DNA of 64,000 bases, taken from positions 1 through 64,000 of the forward strand of contig CARTDA010000013.1 in NCBI GenBank assembly GCA_949066965.1. The letters run 5' to 3'. Under the pieces are notes generated by a model. It was not told the DNA's origin. It was given only the letters and a program-made list of their open reading frames with translations, and searched no databases. This stretch comes from COE1 sp949066965 (GTDB taxonomy: Bacteria > Bacillota > Clostridia > Lachnospirales > Lachnospiraceae). The position numbers were made by a program, and so were the translations under genes. Below are positions 1 through 8,140 of the stretch, one piece after another; the stretch's first letter is position 1; the number at the start of each line of letters is the position of its first letter.

Positions 1-78
1 ATGGGTTCATTTATTTGTACTATTTTTGATTACATATTTATTTTACAATTTACATGAATTGGCTTTTGAACGAAATGT

Positions 79-109
79 TGTAGTAAATTGATGGATAATA
101 TGGTATAAT
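79..109 (+). promoter_or_regulatory. Putative sigma-A promoter (extended -10)
   Basis: A perfect TATAAT lies at 104-109, preceded by the TG of an extended -10 (TGGTATAAT). The best upstream hexamer, TTGTAG at 79-84, is 19 bp away, so the extended -10 is probably what makes it work. It faces the zinc-ribbon gene starting at 253. Sequence inspection only. Confidence 0.45.
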
Positions 110-153
110 TACCGCAAAGTGGCATATTTCCTTATGCGGCTGTGTGCATAACC

Positions 154-170
154 TTATTCTGAGCGGTCAG
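154..170. repeat. Half copy of the TATACTG palindrome family
   Basis: TTATTCTGAGCGGTCAG differs by one base from one arm of the 38-bp palindrome at 9036-9073. The opposite arm is missing, so this reads as a decayed half element in the leader of the first gene. Confidence 0.45.
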
Positions 171-252
171 ATTGTGGTTGTGTGCATCATATTATAGCCG
201 GTATAGGTCGGAATGGGCAGCTTGTTGTATCACAGGAAGAGGGGGATGCTGT

Positions 253-711
253 ATGGATACAAAAATATTCCAGTATGCACAGATTTATGATGTGCCGACT
301 GTCTGTAAAAGCTGTGGCGGCGTGTTGGTTTACAGGGGACTGGGTGAGTACCGCTGCGAAAAGTGCAGGGGAAAGGACTTTGACAATTATGGGAAAACAC
401 GTAATTATATTGAGAAAAACCCAGGCGCGTCGGCGGTGGACATTGAGAAAAATACAGGTGTGAGCAAAGTGGCAATCCGGGAAATGTTAAAGGAGTCGCG
501 CTTTGAGATTGTCGAGGGCACGAAATCCTTTCTGCGCTGTGAGGGCTGTGGTAAGGAAATCCGCAGTGGGCGTTACTGCGAAAAGTGCGAGAAGGACATT
601 CATCTGGCGATTGAACGGCAGCAGCGTGAGAAGCTGCGCGAAAATATACAGGGCTATATGCTGGAAAAGAGCGGTGAAAAGGGACAGAGGCGTTTTGTGC
701 GCGATAAGTGA
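253..711 (+). CDS. Zinc-ribbon / helix-turn-helix protein (YvyF-like)
   Basis: A 152-residue soluble protein with two CxxC zinc knuckles near the N-terminus (CKSCGG and CEKC), a middle segment resembling a winged helix (PGASAVDIEKNTGVSKVAIR), and a second pair of knuckles (CEGC and CEKC), ending in a charged helix. The architecture resembles the flagellar-region regulator YvyF (TIGR03826 type), but identity is too weak to assert that. The ATG at 253 is chosen because a purine-rich GGAAGAGGGGG sits just upstream. An earlier in-frame ATG at 172 would add 27 unlikely Cys/Trp-rich residues. It is followed 36 bp later by folD on the same strand. No flagellar gene is adjacent, so a motility role is only a suggestion. 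Confidence 0.6.
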   Translation: MDTKIFQYAQIYDVPTVCKSCGGVLVYRGLGEYRCEKCRGKDFDNYGKTRNYIEKNPGASAVDIEKNTGVSKVAIREMLKESRFEIVEGTKSFLRCEGCGKEIRSGRYCEKCEKDIHLAIERQQREKLRENIQGYMLEKSGEKGQRRFVRDK

Positions 712-747
712 TGGCAGGGAAAATATAAGACAAAGGAGAGGTATCCA

Positions 748-1584
748 ATGTATCAGATTATAGACGGAAAGAAAATTTCACAGGAAATAAAAGAGGAGCT
801 GAAAGCGCAGGTGGCTGTTTTAAAGGAACAGGGCAAAAGCGTCTGCCTTGCGGTGATTCAGGTAGGAAACGACCCGGCATCAAGCGTGTATGTCGGCAAC
901 AAGAAAAAGGCATGCGCGTATATCGGAATCGAGTCGCTTTCCTATGAGCTTCCTGAGGAGACGACCCAGCAGGAGCTTTTGGAGCTGGTGCGGAAGCTCA
1001 ATGCGGACGACAAGGTCAATGGGATTCTTGTCCAGCTTCCGCTTCCGGAACAGATTGACGAGGGGAAAGTGATTCAGACAATCGCGCCGGAAAAGGACGT
1101 GGATGGATTCCACGAGAAGAATGTCGGTGCGCTCTGCGTCGGCAGCAAGGGATATGTTTCCTGCACGCCGCTGGGGATTATCCAGCTTTTGAAACGCTCG
1201 GGAGTTGAGATTGCCGGAAAAAACTGCGTTGTCATCGGACGCAGCAATATTGTGGGTAAGCCGATGGCACTGTTATTGCTGCGGGAGAACGGCACGGTCA
1301 CTGTCTGCCATTCGCGCACACAGAATATCAGGGAAATCACAAGGCAGGCAGATATTCTGGTGGTGGCAGTCGGAAAGCCGAAGTTCATTGACGATTCCTA
1401 TATAAAAGAAGGCGCTGTCGTCATTGATGTGGGAATCCACAGGGATGCGGACAATAAGCTCTGCGGCGATGTCGATTTTGAAAAGGCGGCGCCGCACACA
1501 AGCGCCATCACGCCGGTTCCGGGCGGTGTGGGACCCATGACCATCGCCATGCTGATGTACAACTGTGTGTCGTCTGTCAGCTAA
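748..1584 (+). CDS. folD: Methylenetetrahydrofolate dehydrogenase/cyclohydrolase FolD
   Basis: A 278-residue bifunctional enzyme interconverting 5,10-methylene-, 5,10-methenyl- and 10-formyl-tetrahydrofolate with NADP as cofactor, in cytosolic one-carbon metabolism. Family signatures are present: the YVGNKKKAC segment with the catalytic Lys (about residues 49-57), the QLPLPEQID motif (about 99-107), the Rossmann segment VVIGRSNIVGKPMA (about 162-175) and the C-terminal TPVPGGVGPMT motif. Length is normal for FolD. The start has a good AAAGGAGAGG site. The 3' end overlaps the convergent dus gene by three bases, leaving no room for a separate terminator. Confidence 0.97.
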   Translation: MYQIIDGKKISQEIKEELKAQVAVLKEQGKSVCLAVIQVGNDPASSVYVGNKKKACAYIGIESLSYELPEETTQQELLELVRKLNADDKVNGILVQLPLPEQIDEGKVIQTIAPEKDVDGFHEKNVGALCVGSKGYVSCTPLGIIQLLKRSGVEIAGKNCVVIGRSNIVGKPMALLLLRENGTVTVCHSRTQNIREITRQADILVVAVGKPKFIDDSYIKEGAVVIDVGIHRDADNKLCGDVDFEKAAPHTSAITPVPGGVGPMTIAMLMYNCVSSVS

Positions 1585-2534
1585 GGAACCGGTAACAGTT
1601 CACATTCGCGGAACAGGCTGTTTACGGCAGTTTTATATTCTGTATAACCGGATGCCTTGCGTATCTTTTTGAGGTGTCTGTCAGACGCCGCAAAGCTTTC
1701 GATGAGGTAAGTCCAAAGGTCTTTCATTTTGAACAATGTGGGTGTTTCGCCTGCCATCTGCGTGGCATAGCCATCAAACAGTTCATCATGGAAGGCCTTT
1801 AATGTTTCTTTGTCTAAAGTCGGCGGCTTGGTGCCTTCGGCTGCCTTCAGCTGTGCAGCCAGCAGCGGATTCTTTAAAATTCCACGCCCTATCATGACAC
1901 GTTCCGTCTCCGGGGCAGTGTCCAGAAGAACCTCATATTTTTCTCTTGATGTGACGTCCCCATTGTAACAAAGTGGAATCTCTGGCAGCTTGGAGACGGC
2001 AGTAAGGTAAGTCTCCATGTGCGGCGTGAATTTGTAGAGTTCCTTTTGCAGGCGGGGGTGTATAATCAGTTCCTCGACCGGATATTTCCGGTAAATGTCA
2101 AGAATGCGTTCCCACTCGTCAACGGACGAAATGCCGATTCTGGTCTTGATGGAAATTTTAAGCGGTGACCGTTCATAGATTTCGTACAGAAAACGGTCGA
2201 GTTCGTCAGGAACGCCCAGGAAACCGGCGCCGCGCTTTCTGGCGGTGACAGTGCCGGAAGGACATCCAAGGTTTAGGTTCACTGTGCCGTAACCATACTC
2301 CGCAATCTTTTCTGCGATTTTCAGAAATTCTTCGGAACGGTTTGCCAGTATCTGCGGAACGACAGTCAGGGACTGGTTGTGCGCCGGCAGAATCTCGTTT
2401 CGCTCGCGGCGGTTCATTTTTTTGCTGGCAATAAATGGCGTAAAATACTTGTCAATGCCGCCGAAGTAATGGTTGTAGGCATTCCTGTAAATATAGGTAG
2501 TAATCCCCTCCATCGGGGCAAGATAAAATTTCAT
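1581..2534 (-). CDS. dus: tRNA-dihydrouridine synthase
   Basis: A 317-residue FMN-dependent enzyme that reduces uridine in the tRNA D-loop. It begins MKFYLAPMEGITTYIYR, the standard FMN-binding opening. It carries NLNLGCPSGTVTARKRGAG with the catalytic Cys, IKTRIG, and the phosphate-binding YNGDV and MIGRGIL motifs in family order. The start at 2534 is preferred over one ten codons upstream because GGAGG lies 8 nt ahead of this ATG and the family begins here. It converges with folD, sharing three bases. The paralogue (DusA/B/C) cannot be decided from sequence alone. Confidence 0.93.
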   Translation of the reverse strand: MKFYLAPMEGITTYIYRNAYNHYFGGIDKYFTPFIASKKMNRRERNEILPAHNQSLTVVPQILANRSEEFLKIAEKIAEYGYGTVNLNLGCPSGTVTARKRGAGFLGVPDELDRFLYEIYERSPLKISIKTRIGISSVDEWERILDIYRKYPVEELIIHPRLQKELYKFTPHMETYLTAVSKLPEIPLCYNGDVTSREKYEVLLDTAPETERVMIGRGILKNPLLAAQLKAAEGTKPPTLDKETLKAFHDELFDGYATQMAGETPTLFKMKDLWTYLIESFAASDRHLKKIRKASGYTEYKTAVNSLFRECELLPVP

Positions 2535-2692
2535 AATAATCCTCCATGCTGGGGGAAAGGTCATTCCCCGGCTTGATTCATCATAACACAGGTTGCCGGA
2601 TAAAGTCCATCACACACTTGATTTATCCAGTTTTTTTAGATAATATAATAATAGCTTAATCAGTTTTTAATCTTTTCAACATTTTGGTTTAA

Positions 2693-2889
2693 TTTTGATT
2701 GTTTATGATATCATCATCAGCTGAAAACAAGGAAAGTAACAGTTCAGCCTTCGGCTTCCTGTTATAAGCATCAAGCCATGCAAAACCACTTCGTGGTGGC
2801 TTGATGCATCTCGGCCACTACGCTGTTTCACGGACTTTGCAGCAAGTGCAAAGTCCTGGGCTGAAATGTTACTAAATAAACAATCAAAA
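2693..2889. repeat. 14-bp inverted arms enclosing mobile palindromic element A
   Basis: TTTTGATTGTTTAT at 2693-2706 is the exact reverse complement of ATAAACAATCAAAA at 2876-2889. The pair brackets element A and ends at the ribosome binding site of the next gene. The 368-bp space between dus and the next CDS holds this structure and no gene I can support. Confidence 0.7.
2736..2872. mobile_element. MITE-like element, family 1, copy A (137 bp)
   Basis: It starts GTAACAGTTCAGCC and ends GGCTGAAATGTTAC, which are imperfect terminal inverted repeats. Internally there is a long hairpin (GCATCAAGCC with GGCTTGATGC, folded around ACCACTTCGTGGT) and a second hairpin (GGACTTTGCA with TGCAAAGTCC). The whole element is the near-exact reverse complement of 59051-59187. 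There is no transposase gene and no clear target duplication here (about 5 of 8 flanking bases match), so this copy may be old. Confidence 0.75.
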
Positions 2890-2902
2890 AGGAGAAAAAG
2901 AA

Positions 2903-3445
2903 ATGGATAATTTTGAAAAAGTAGAAAAATTAAGGGAGCATGCAAACGTATCTTATGAGGAGGCAAAGCAGGCACTGGAGAACAGCAACTGGGACATCCT
3001 TGATGCGATGATTTACCTGGAGCAGAGCGGCAAGGTTCACGGCCCGGAGCAGTCAAGCTACACGACCCAGGCAGAAAAGGTTAAGATTGACATCGAGGAC
3101 AAGGAATGCAAATCAAGCTTCTCGGACAACCTGAAGAGTTTTGGGGACTGGTGTCTGAAGTGGATTAACAAGGCAAACAACAACAGCTTTTGTGTGGAGC
3201 AGGAAAACCGCGAAATATTCAGGGTGCCAATCACACTGCTGGTAGTACTTTTGTTCTTTGCATTCTGGGTTGTGGTCCCGCTGCTGGTTGTCGGATTGTT
3301 CTTTAACATGCGGTATCACTTTGTGGGACCGGACATCAGAAGCGTTGACATCGACATCAACAAGGCGATGGACGGTGCGGCAGAGACTGTGGAGAACATC
3401 AAAAATGAGTTCACCAGCGCGGCATCCGAGGAAGAAGACAAGTAA
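2903..3445 (+). CDS. UBA-like DUF4342 membrane protein
   Basis: A 180-residue protein. Residues 1-45 (MDNFEKVEKLREHANVSYE and onward, with ALENSNWDILDAMIYLE) form a three-helix UBA-like domain as in EF-Ts and DUF4342 proteins. A basic/amphipathic stretch follows, then a strong hydrophobic pair around residues 112-138 (ITLLVVLLFFAFWVVVPLLVVGLFF) that must be membrane-embedded, and an acidic C-terminus. Function of the family is unknown. The start has AAAAAGGAG 9 nt upstream. It lies 121 bp before a response regulator gene and may belong to the same transcription unit, although a weak hairpin (3455-3492) intervenes. Confidence 0.75.
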   Translation: MDNFEKVEKLREHANVSYEEAKQALENSNWDILDAMIYLEQSGKVHGPEQSSYTTQAEKVKIDIEDKECKSSFSDNLKSFGDWCLKWINKANNNSFCVEQENREIFRVPITLLVVLLFFAFWVVVPLLVVGLFFNMRYHFVGPDIRSVDIDINKAMDGAAETVENIKNEFTSAASEEEDK

Positions 3446-3454
3446 TATGATGTA

Positions 3455-3492
3455 CAGACCGACAGTTCTCTGGGACAGCCGGTCTGTTTGTG
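3455..3492 (+). terminator. Weak hairpin, possible terminator
   Basis: ACAGACCG and CGGTCTGT arms enclose an imperfect loop and are followed by a poor T-run (TTTGTGT). It could attenuate rather than end transcription between the DUF4342 gene and the two-component system. Confidence 0.3.
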
Positions 3493-3566
3493 TACGTCAG
3501 AACATCTGCCACAGAGACAGGTGCAGGGGAGATTCCGGCGGATGATATAGATAAAAGGAGGCAGTT

Positions 3567-4253
3567 ATGGCAGTGACGGTGTTAATCGTTGAGGATGAAG
3601 AAAAGATAGGGCGCTTTTTGGAGCTTGAGCTTCTGCATGAGGGCTATGAGGTCGTGAAAGCGGAAAATGGCAGGGAAGGGCTTGAGAAAGCACAGAGCGG
3701 CAAGGCAGATCTGGTCGTGCTCGATGTGATGCTTCCGGAATTAAACGGATTTGAAGTGCTCAGGCGTCTTCGGAAAAATTCTGACATTCCTGTCATAATG
3801 CTGACGGCAAGGGATGAGGTCATGGATAAGGTTGCCGGACTGGACGGCGGCGCGGACGACTATATGACAAAGCCTTTTGCCATAGAGGAGCTGCTTGCCC
3901 GCATCAGGCTGGTGCTCAAGAAACGCGGCGGCGCGGTGGGCACGGACAGGGGCCAGCTCGGTGTCGGAAAGCTCAGCATGGATGTAAAGCGGTACGAGGT
4001 GTATTATGACGGTCAGCAGGTGGAGCTTACGCACAGGGAGTTTGAGCTTCTGAAGGTGCTGCTTGAGAACAAGAACATCGTGATTTCCAGGGACACGCTT
4101 CTGGAAAAGGTATGCGGCTATGACTATATGGGAGAAACCAACATCATTGATGTGTATGTGCGGTACCTAAGAAGCAAACTTGACGACGTATTTCAGGTAA
4201 AGATTATTCAGACTGTTCGAGGGGTGGGGTATTGTATCAAAGATGAAAATTGA
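3567..4253 (+). CDS. OmpR-family response regulator
   Basis: A 228-residue transcription factor. The N-terminal receiver domain (about 1-120) has the acidic pair in VEDEEK, phospho-acceptor Asp53 in VVLDVMLPELNG, the conserved Thr in MLTARDE and Lys in DYMTKPF. The C-terminal winged-helix DNA-binding domain (about 130-228) shows LTHREFELLKVLLENK and VRYLRSKLD, typical of OmpR/PhoB regulators. AAAGGAGG precedes the start. The last 11 bases overlap the histidine kinase gene, so the two are translationally coupled. The regulon cannot be told from the sequence. Confidence 0.93.
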   Translation: MAVTVLIVEDEEKIGRFLELELLHEGYEVVKAENGREGLEKAQSGKADLVVLDVMLPELNGFEVLRRLRKNSDIPVIMLTARDEVMDKVAGLDGGADDYMTKPFAIEELLARIRLVLKKRGGAVGTDRGQLGVGKLSMDVKRYEVYYDGQQVELTHREFELLKVLLENKNIVISRDTLLEKVCGYDYMGETNIIDVYVRYLRSKLDDVFQVKIIQTVRGVGYCIKDEN

Positions 4254-5556
4254 AAAAGGAAAAAAGAAAATAAATGGAATAGCCAAATCGTCGGATTCCA
4301 TGCGCGTGACTTCCATTGCAAGGAAGATTAACTGGAATTATATAGGGCACCTGATGCTTTCGTACTTTTTCCTGGATGTGCTGCTGTTTCTTGTTGCGGC
4401 GGCAGTGTTTCTGGTTGGGATGGATATGCAGATGACAGGCAGGTTTTCTTTTGCCTATGTCAGGAACTTTTCATTTGGCGACGCCCTGCGGGATGTGACG
4501 TACACGGTAAGCACGATATATGATGAGCAGCTGTATGAGGTACCGATAGGCATATGGCTTGTTCTTTTTTACTATGGGGCGGTTTTGGTCTTGCTGTCGC
4601 AGCTGACCGACCTGATCGCGATGGTATTTATGGGGACAAGGGAAGTGCGCAAGGAGCTGCGCCCGCTGAACCAGATTGCGGTCAGGGCGCAGCAGCTGAG
4701 CAATATTGCATTTGACGAATCGAAGTACCATAACCTTGAGGATGCCATTTCCAACCTCAAAGTGGATTCCATGGATAAGGGAATCCATATGCACGACAAG
4801 GAGCTTCAGGGCATCGAGACGGCACTGAATGACCTGCTGGGACGCATCCGGGCTTCCTACAAGCAGCAGGCGCAGTTTGTGTCGGATGCCTCGCACGAGC
4901 TGCGTACCCCGATTGCTGTCATACAGGGATATGTCAACATGCTTGACCGCTGGGGGAAGGAGGACACGGCAATCCTTGAGGAGTCCATCGAGGCAATCAA
5001 AAATGAATCCAACCATATGCAGAAGCTTGTGGAGCAGCTTTTGTTTCTTGCAAGGGGGGACTCCAACAGGCAGAGCCTGGACATGAAAATGCAGGATTTG
5101 AACAGCATTATGCGGGAGGTCTATGAGGAGTCGCTGATGATTGATGAGAACCATCGGTACCGTTTTGAGGAATGCGGGTATGCCAGGGTGTATGGGGACT
5201 GCGATATGATGAAACAGTCTGCAAGAATCCTGATTGACAATGCGGCAAAGTACACAAAAACGGGCGAGGAGATTCTGATACGTGTGGGCGTATGGAAGGA
5301 CGGCTCACCGTTCTATGGGATACAGGACAACGGAATCGGTATGTCACAGGAGGATGTGGCACATGCGTTTGACCGCTTTTACAGGGCGGACTCGGTGCGG
5401 AACAGCAAGACGGGCGGCACGGGGCTTGGGCTGTCCATCGCCAAGTGGATTGTGGATAAACACCATGGGTATTATAACATTGTAAGCCGAGAAGGGCTGG
5501 GGACACGGTTCAGTGTGGTATTTCCTCAGTGCGGTGATGTGGATTTGCCCACCTGA
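4243..5556 (+). CDS. Sensor histidine kinase
   Basis: A 437-residue membrane kinase and partner of the upstream regulator. Two transmembrane segments (about 37-60 and 103-128) flank a short extracytoplasmic loop. A linker follows, then HisKA with phospho-acceptor His218 in FVSDASHELRTPIAVIQGY, and a HATPase_c domain with the N box (ILIDNAAKY), G1 (DNGIGMS) and G2 (GGTGLGLSIAKW). The small external loop suggests sensing of membrane or envelope state rather than a bulky ligand, which is inference. The gene ends just before a strong bidirectional terminator. Confidence 0.93.
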   Translation: MKIEKGKKKINGIAKSSDSMRVTSIARKINWNYIGHLMLSYFFLDVLLFLVAAAVFLVGMDMQMTGRFSFAYVRNFSFGDALRDVTYTVSTIYDEQLYEVPIGIWLVLFYYGAVLVLLSQLTDLIAMVFMGTREVRKELRPLNQIAVRAQQLSNIAFDESKYHNLEDAISNLKVDSMDKGIHMHDKELQGIETALNDLLGRIRASYKQQAQFVSDASHELRTPIAVIQGYVNMLDRWGKEDTAILEESIEAIKNESNHMQKLVEQLLFLARGDSNRQSLDMKMQDLNSIMREVYEESLMIDENHRYRFEECGYARVYGDCDMMKQSARILIDNAAKYTKTGEEILIRVGVWKDGSPFYGIQDNGIGMSQEDVAHAFDRFYRADSVRNSKTGGTGLGLSIAKWIVDKHHGYYNIVSREGLGTRFSVVFPQCGDVDLPT

Positions 5557-5586
5557 CTCCGGGCAGGATGGTCTGGCGCGGAAGAT

Positions 5587-5640
5587 AAAAACCGGCTGCC
5601 GGGGAATAGGATTTGCCTATTTTCCGGCTGCCGGTTTTTG
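5587..5640. terminator. Bidirectional intrinsic terminator
   Basis: AAAACCGGCTGCCGG pairs with CCGGCTGCCGGTTTT around a loop and has T-runs on both strands. It separates the convergent histidine kinase and asnB genes. Confidence 0.85.
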
Positions 5641-5644
5641 TGAC

Positions 5645-7498
5645 CTAGAGCAGCAGCTCCACATCATATTTTTTCAGCCAGTAATTCACCTGCAAAAGAT
5701 AGGCGAGCAGCTGGGGACCAGCCATCAGCTGCCCATAGAAGGGTCTGCCGTAATCGGAGGGCTGGCTGATATAGTCGAGCACCTTGCCCATGTCGATCAG
5801 CTCTCGCAGCGGTGCGCGCGTATCGGAAAGCGTCTCGACAATCGCGGTGCGCAGCAGGTTCTCATAGGCAGGGTCGTAGGTCTTGGGGTAGGGGCTTTTG
5901 CGCCGGTACAGGACTTCGCCCGGAAGCAGTCCGTCCGCGGCGGCGCGCAGCAGCCCCTTGACGACACCGTCCTTGCATTTCATCGACCAGGGTACATTCC
6001 AGAGATATTCCACGATGCGGTGGTCGGCAAACGGAACGCGCGCTTCCAGGCCGGCATGCATACTCGTTCGGTCCATGCGGTCGAGAAGTGTCTGCATAAA
6101 CCACTTAATATTCAGATAGGAGATTTCCCTCCTGCGTTTTTCTTCTTTATTTTCCCCATCCAGTACAGGGACTTCGGATATCGTTTTTGCATATGCGGCA
6201 TGTGCGTACTCCTCTAGTGGCAGCAGTGTGAGCACATTGTCCTTTAAGAGCATGGTGCGCGGCGAGAAGTCCATCGACCATGGGAAACAGTCGGCGTCAA
6301 AGCATTCTTTTTTGTGGAACCACGGATAGCCGCCGAAAATTTCGTCCGCGCACTCACCAGTCAGTGTCACCTTATGACTGGCGGCGACCCGCTTGCAGAA
6401 GTAGAGCATTGACGCCTCGACATCCGCCATGCATGGCAGGTCCCTGGCGTCCACCGCCTCAAACAGGTAGTCATACAAATCGGCGTTGGCGCATTCGAGG
6501 TACTGGTGGCTGGTTTGGCAGTAGGCAATCATTTTGTCTACCCAGGGTCTGTCCTGGGAGGGCTGGAATGCGTTTGCCCGGAAATTTTTGTCGTTGTCCT
6601 TGAAGTCAAAGGAGTATGTATCGAGCTTCTTGCCCTGCTTTCGAAGCTCGCTGCTGCATACCGCTGTGACAAGACTGCTGTCCACACCGCCCGACAGGAA
6701 GGTACAGACAGGCACATCGGAAAGCATCTGCATTTTGATGGCGTCTGTGACCAGATAGCGGGTTTTCTCGACTGTCTGTTGCCAGTCCTCCTCGTGTGGA
6801 TGGCTCTCAAGCTTCCAGTAACATGCTGTGGAAAAATCGGAGCCGTAATATTCCAGGTAATGTCCCGGCAGCAGCTCATCTATGTTTTTGAAAACACCCT
6901 TTCCGTAAGTCTTTGCAGGGCCAAGACCGAAAATCTCACAGAGCCCGTCGCGGTCTGCCTGTGCCTTAAATTCAGGATAGCACAGGATTCCCTTCAGCTC
7001 TGAGGAAAAGATGAGGGTGTTGCGAAAAAGGGTATAAAACAAGGGTTTTACCCCGAGTCTGTCGCGAAACAGGTATAACCGCTGTCTTGTTTCGTCAAAT
7101 ATGGCAAAGGCAAAGATGCCGTTTAGGCGTGTCACATAGGAAGTCCCATGGAGGAGATATCCCATCAGGATCACTTCTGTATCGCAGGTTGTCTGAAAGA
7201 CAATGCCTTCCTGCTCCAGCTCGCGGCGGAGGCTTTTCATGTTGTAAATCTCACCGTTGTAGGCGATGACTGCACGCTGGTTTCCGAGCTGTCTTGCCAT
7301 GGGCTGCTTCCCGCACGCAAGGTCCAGAATGGACAGGCGTGTGTGGGAAAGCCCGCAGTTCCTTGACAGATACAGTCCGTTTTCGTCAGGACCTCGGTGA
7401 TGCTGGCAGGTATTCATCGTCTGCAGGATGGAGAACCATCTTGCGGATTCCTCCTTATAGTTGGTATGAAAGCTGCTAAAGCCTGCGATTCCACACAT
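5645..7498 (-). CDS. asnB: Asparagine synthase (glutamine-hydrolysing)
   Basis: A 617-residue amidotransferase converting aspartate, glutamine and ATP to asparagine. It begins MCGIAGF, so Cys2 becomes the N-terminal nucleophile of the class II glutaminase domain (about 1-215). The synthetase domain contains the PP-loop SGGVDSSL (about residue 260) and the GECADEIFGGYPWFH and LEARVPFADHRIVEY motifs of AsnB. Length is normal. It lies 36 bp downstream of dpaB on the same strand with an AAAGGA site, so it may be cotranscribed with the sporulation operon or driven separately. In other Firmicutes some asnB paralogues act in the cell wall or during sporulation, but I cannot tell which this is. Confidence 0.94.
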   Translation of the reverse strand: MCGIAGFSSFHTNYKEESARWFSILQTMNTCQHHRGPDENGLYLSRNCGLSHTRLSILDLACGKQPMARQLGNQRAVIAYNGEIYNMKSLRRELEQEGIVFQTTCDTEVILMGYLLHGTSYVTRLNGIFAFAIFDETRQRLYLFRDRLGVKPLFYTLFRNTLIFSSELKGILCYPEFKAQADRDGLCEIFGLGPAKTYGKGVFKNIDELLPGHYLEYYGSDFSTACYWKLESHPHEEDWQQTVEKTRYLVTDAIKMQMLSDVPVCTFLSGGVDSSLVTAVCSSELRKQGKKLDTYSFDFKDNDKNFRANAFQPSQDRPWVDKMIAYCQTSHQYLECANADLYDYLFEAVDARDLPCMADVEASMLYFCKRVAASHKVTLTGECADEIFGGYPWFHKKECFDADCFPWSMDFSPRTMLLKDNVLTLLPLEEYAHAAYAKTISEVPVLDGENKEEKRRREISYLNIKWFMQTLLDRMDRTSMHAGLEARVPFADHRIVEYLWNVPWSMKCKDGVVKGLLRAAADGLLPGEVLYRRKSPYPKTYDPAYENLLRTAIVETLSDTRAPLRELIDMGKVLDYISQPSDYGRPFYGQLMAGPQLLAYLLQVNYWLKKYDVELLL

Positions 7499-7534
7499 TT
7501 TATGTAAGTCCTTTCTGTTTTGATTTTTATTGAA

Positions 7535-8122
7535 TCAGAGGTAATCCTTGAGGATTGGCTGGTACTGTCTGTGTTCAAGCGCCATTTCCAAAGTCGGTAT
7601 CAGCAGCTCGACGTGCGCTACCAGTGAGTTTGGCTTTGTCCTGTAATTATCCTGACCAAATGGCACGAAATAGATGTTTTTGCTGTTGCACAGCAGCCCG
7701 ATGTTTTTCAGGTTCATGCCAAGTCCGTCGTTGGTCGAGATGGAAATGACAAGGGGCTTGTTGTTGCGCATATGTGCCTTTGCCGCCATGAGTACCGGGG
7801 TGTCGGTGATGCCGTTTGCGAGCTTTGCGGCAGTATTTCCGGTGCAGGGAAGGATTGCCAGCGCGTCGAGGTAGGCTTTGGGACCGATGGGTTCCGCGCC
7901 AGGGATGGAGATGATTGGCTCCTTTCCGGTGATTTCCTTTACTTTTGTGACATAAGTGTCAGGTTTTCCAAAGCGGCTATCGATGGTCTGCGAGGCGTCT
8001 GACATGATGGGGTAGATGTCGGCGCCCGCGTCTTTAAGTTTCTGTAGTTCCGTAAACATTTTTTCAAAGGTACAAAAGGATCCGGTCAGTGCGATGCCGA
8101 TTTTTTTTCCTTTGATGTCCAT
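7535..8122 (-). CDS. dpaB: Dipicolinate synthase subunit B
   Basis: A 195-residue flavoprotein-like subunit (SpoVFB) that, with DpaA, makes the spore-core metabolite dipicolinate from the lysine-pathway intermediate in the mother cell. It shows the family opening KGKKIGIALTGSFCTFEKM, LAILPCTGNTAAKLANGITDTPVLMA, and the C-terminal FVPFGQDN. A TTG codon three codons earlier (8131) is also in frame, but GGAGG lies only 1 nt from it and 10 nt from the ATG at 8122, so the ATG is preferred. The gap to dpaA is 18 bp, indicating one operon. It marks the organism as genetically equipped for sporulation. Confidence 0.95.
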   Translation of the reverse strand: MDIKGKKIGIALTGSFCTFEKMFTELQKLKDAGADIYPIMSDASQTIDSRFGKPDTYVTKVKEITGKEPIISIPGAEPIGPKAYLDALAILPCTGNTAAKLANGITDTPVLMAAKAHMRNNKPLVISISTNDGLGMNLKNIGLLCNSKNIYFVPFGQDNYRTKPNSLVAHVELLIPTLEMALEHRQYQPILKDYL

Positions 8123-8140
8123 ATCATTCAAACCTCCATG

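Noticed and set aside
230..748. Long minus-strand open frame opposite the zinc-ribbon gene
   Set aside because: It lies antisense to a gene with clear zinc knuckles and a good ribosome binding site, has Pro/His/Ser-rich low-quality sequence and no start signal.
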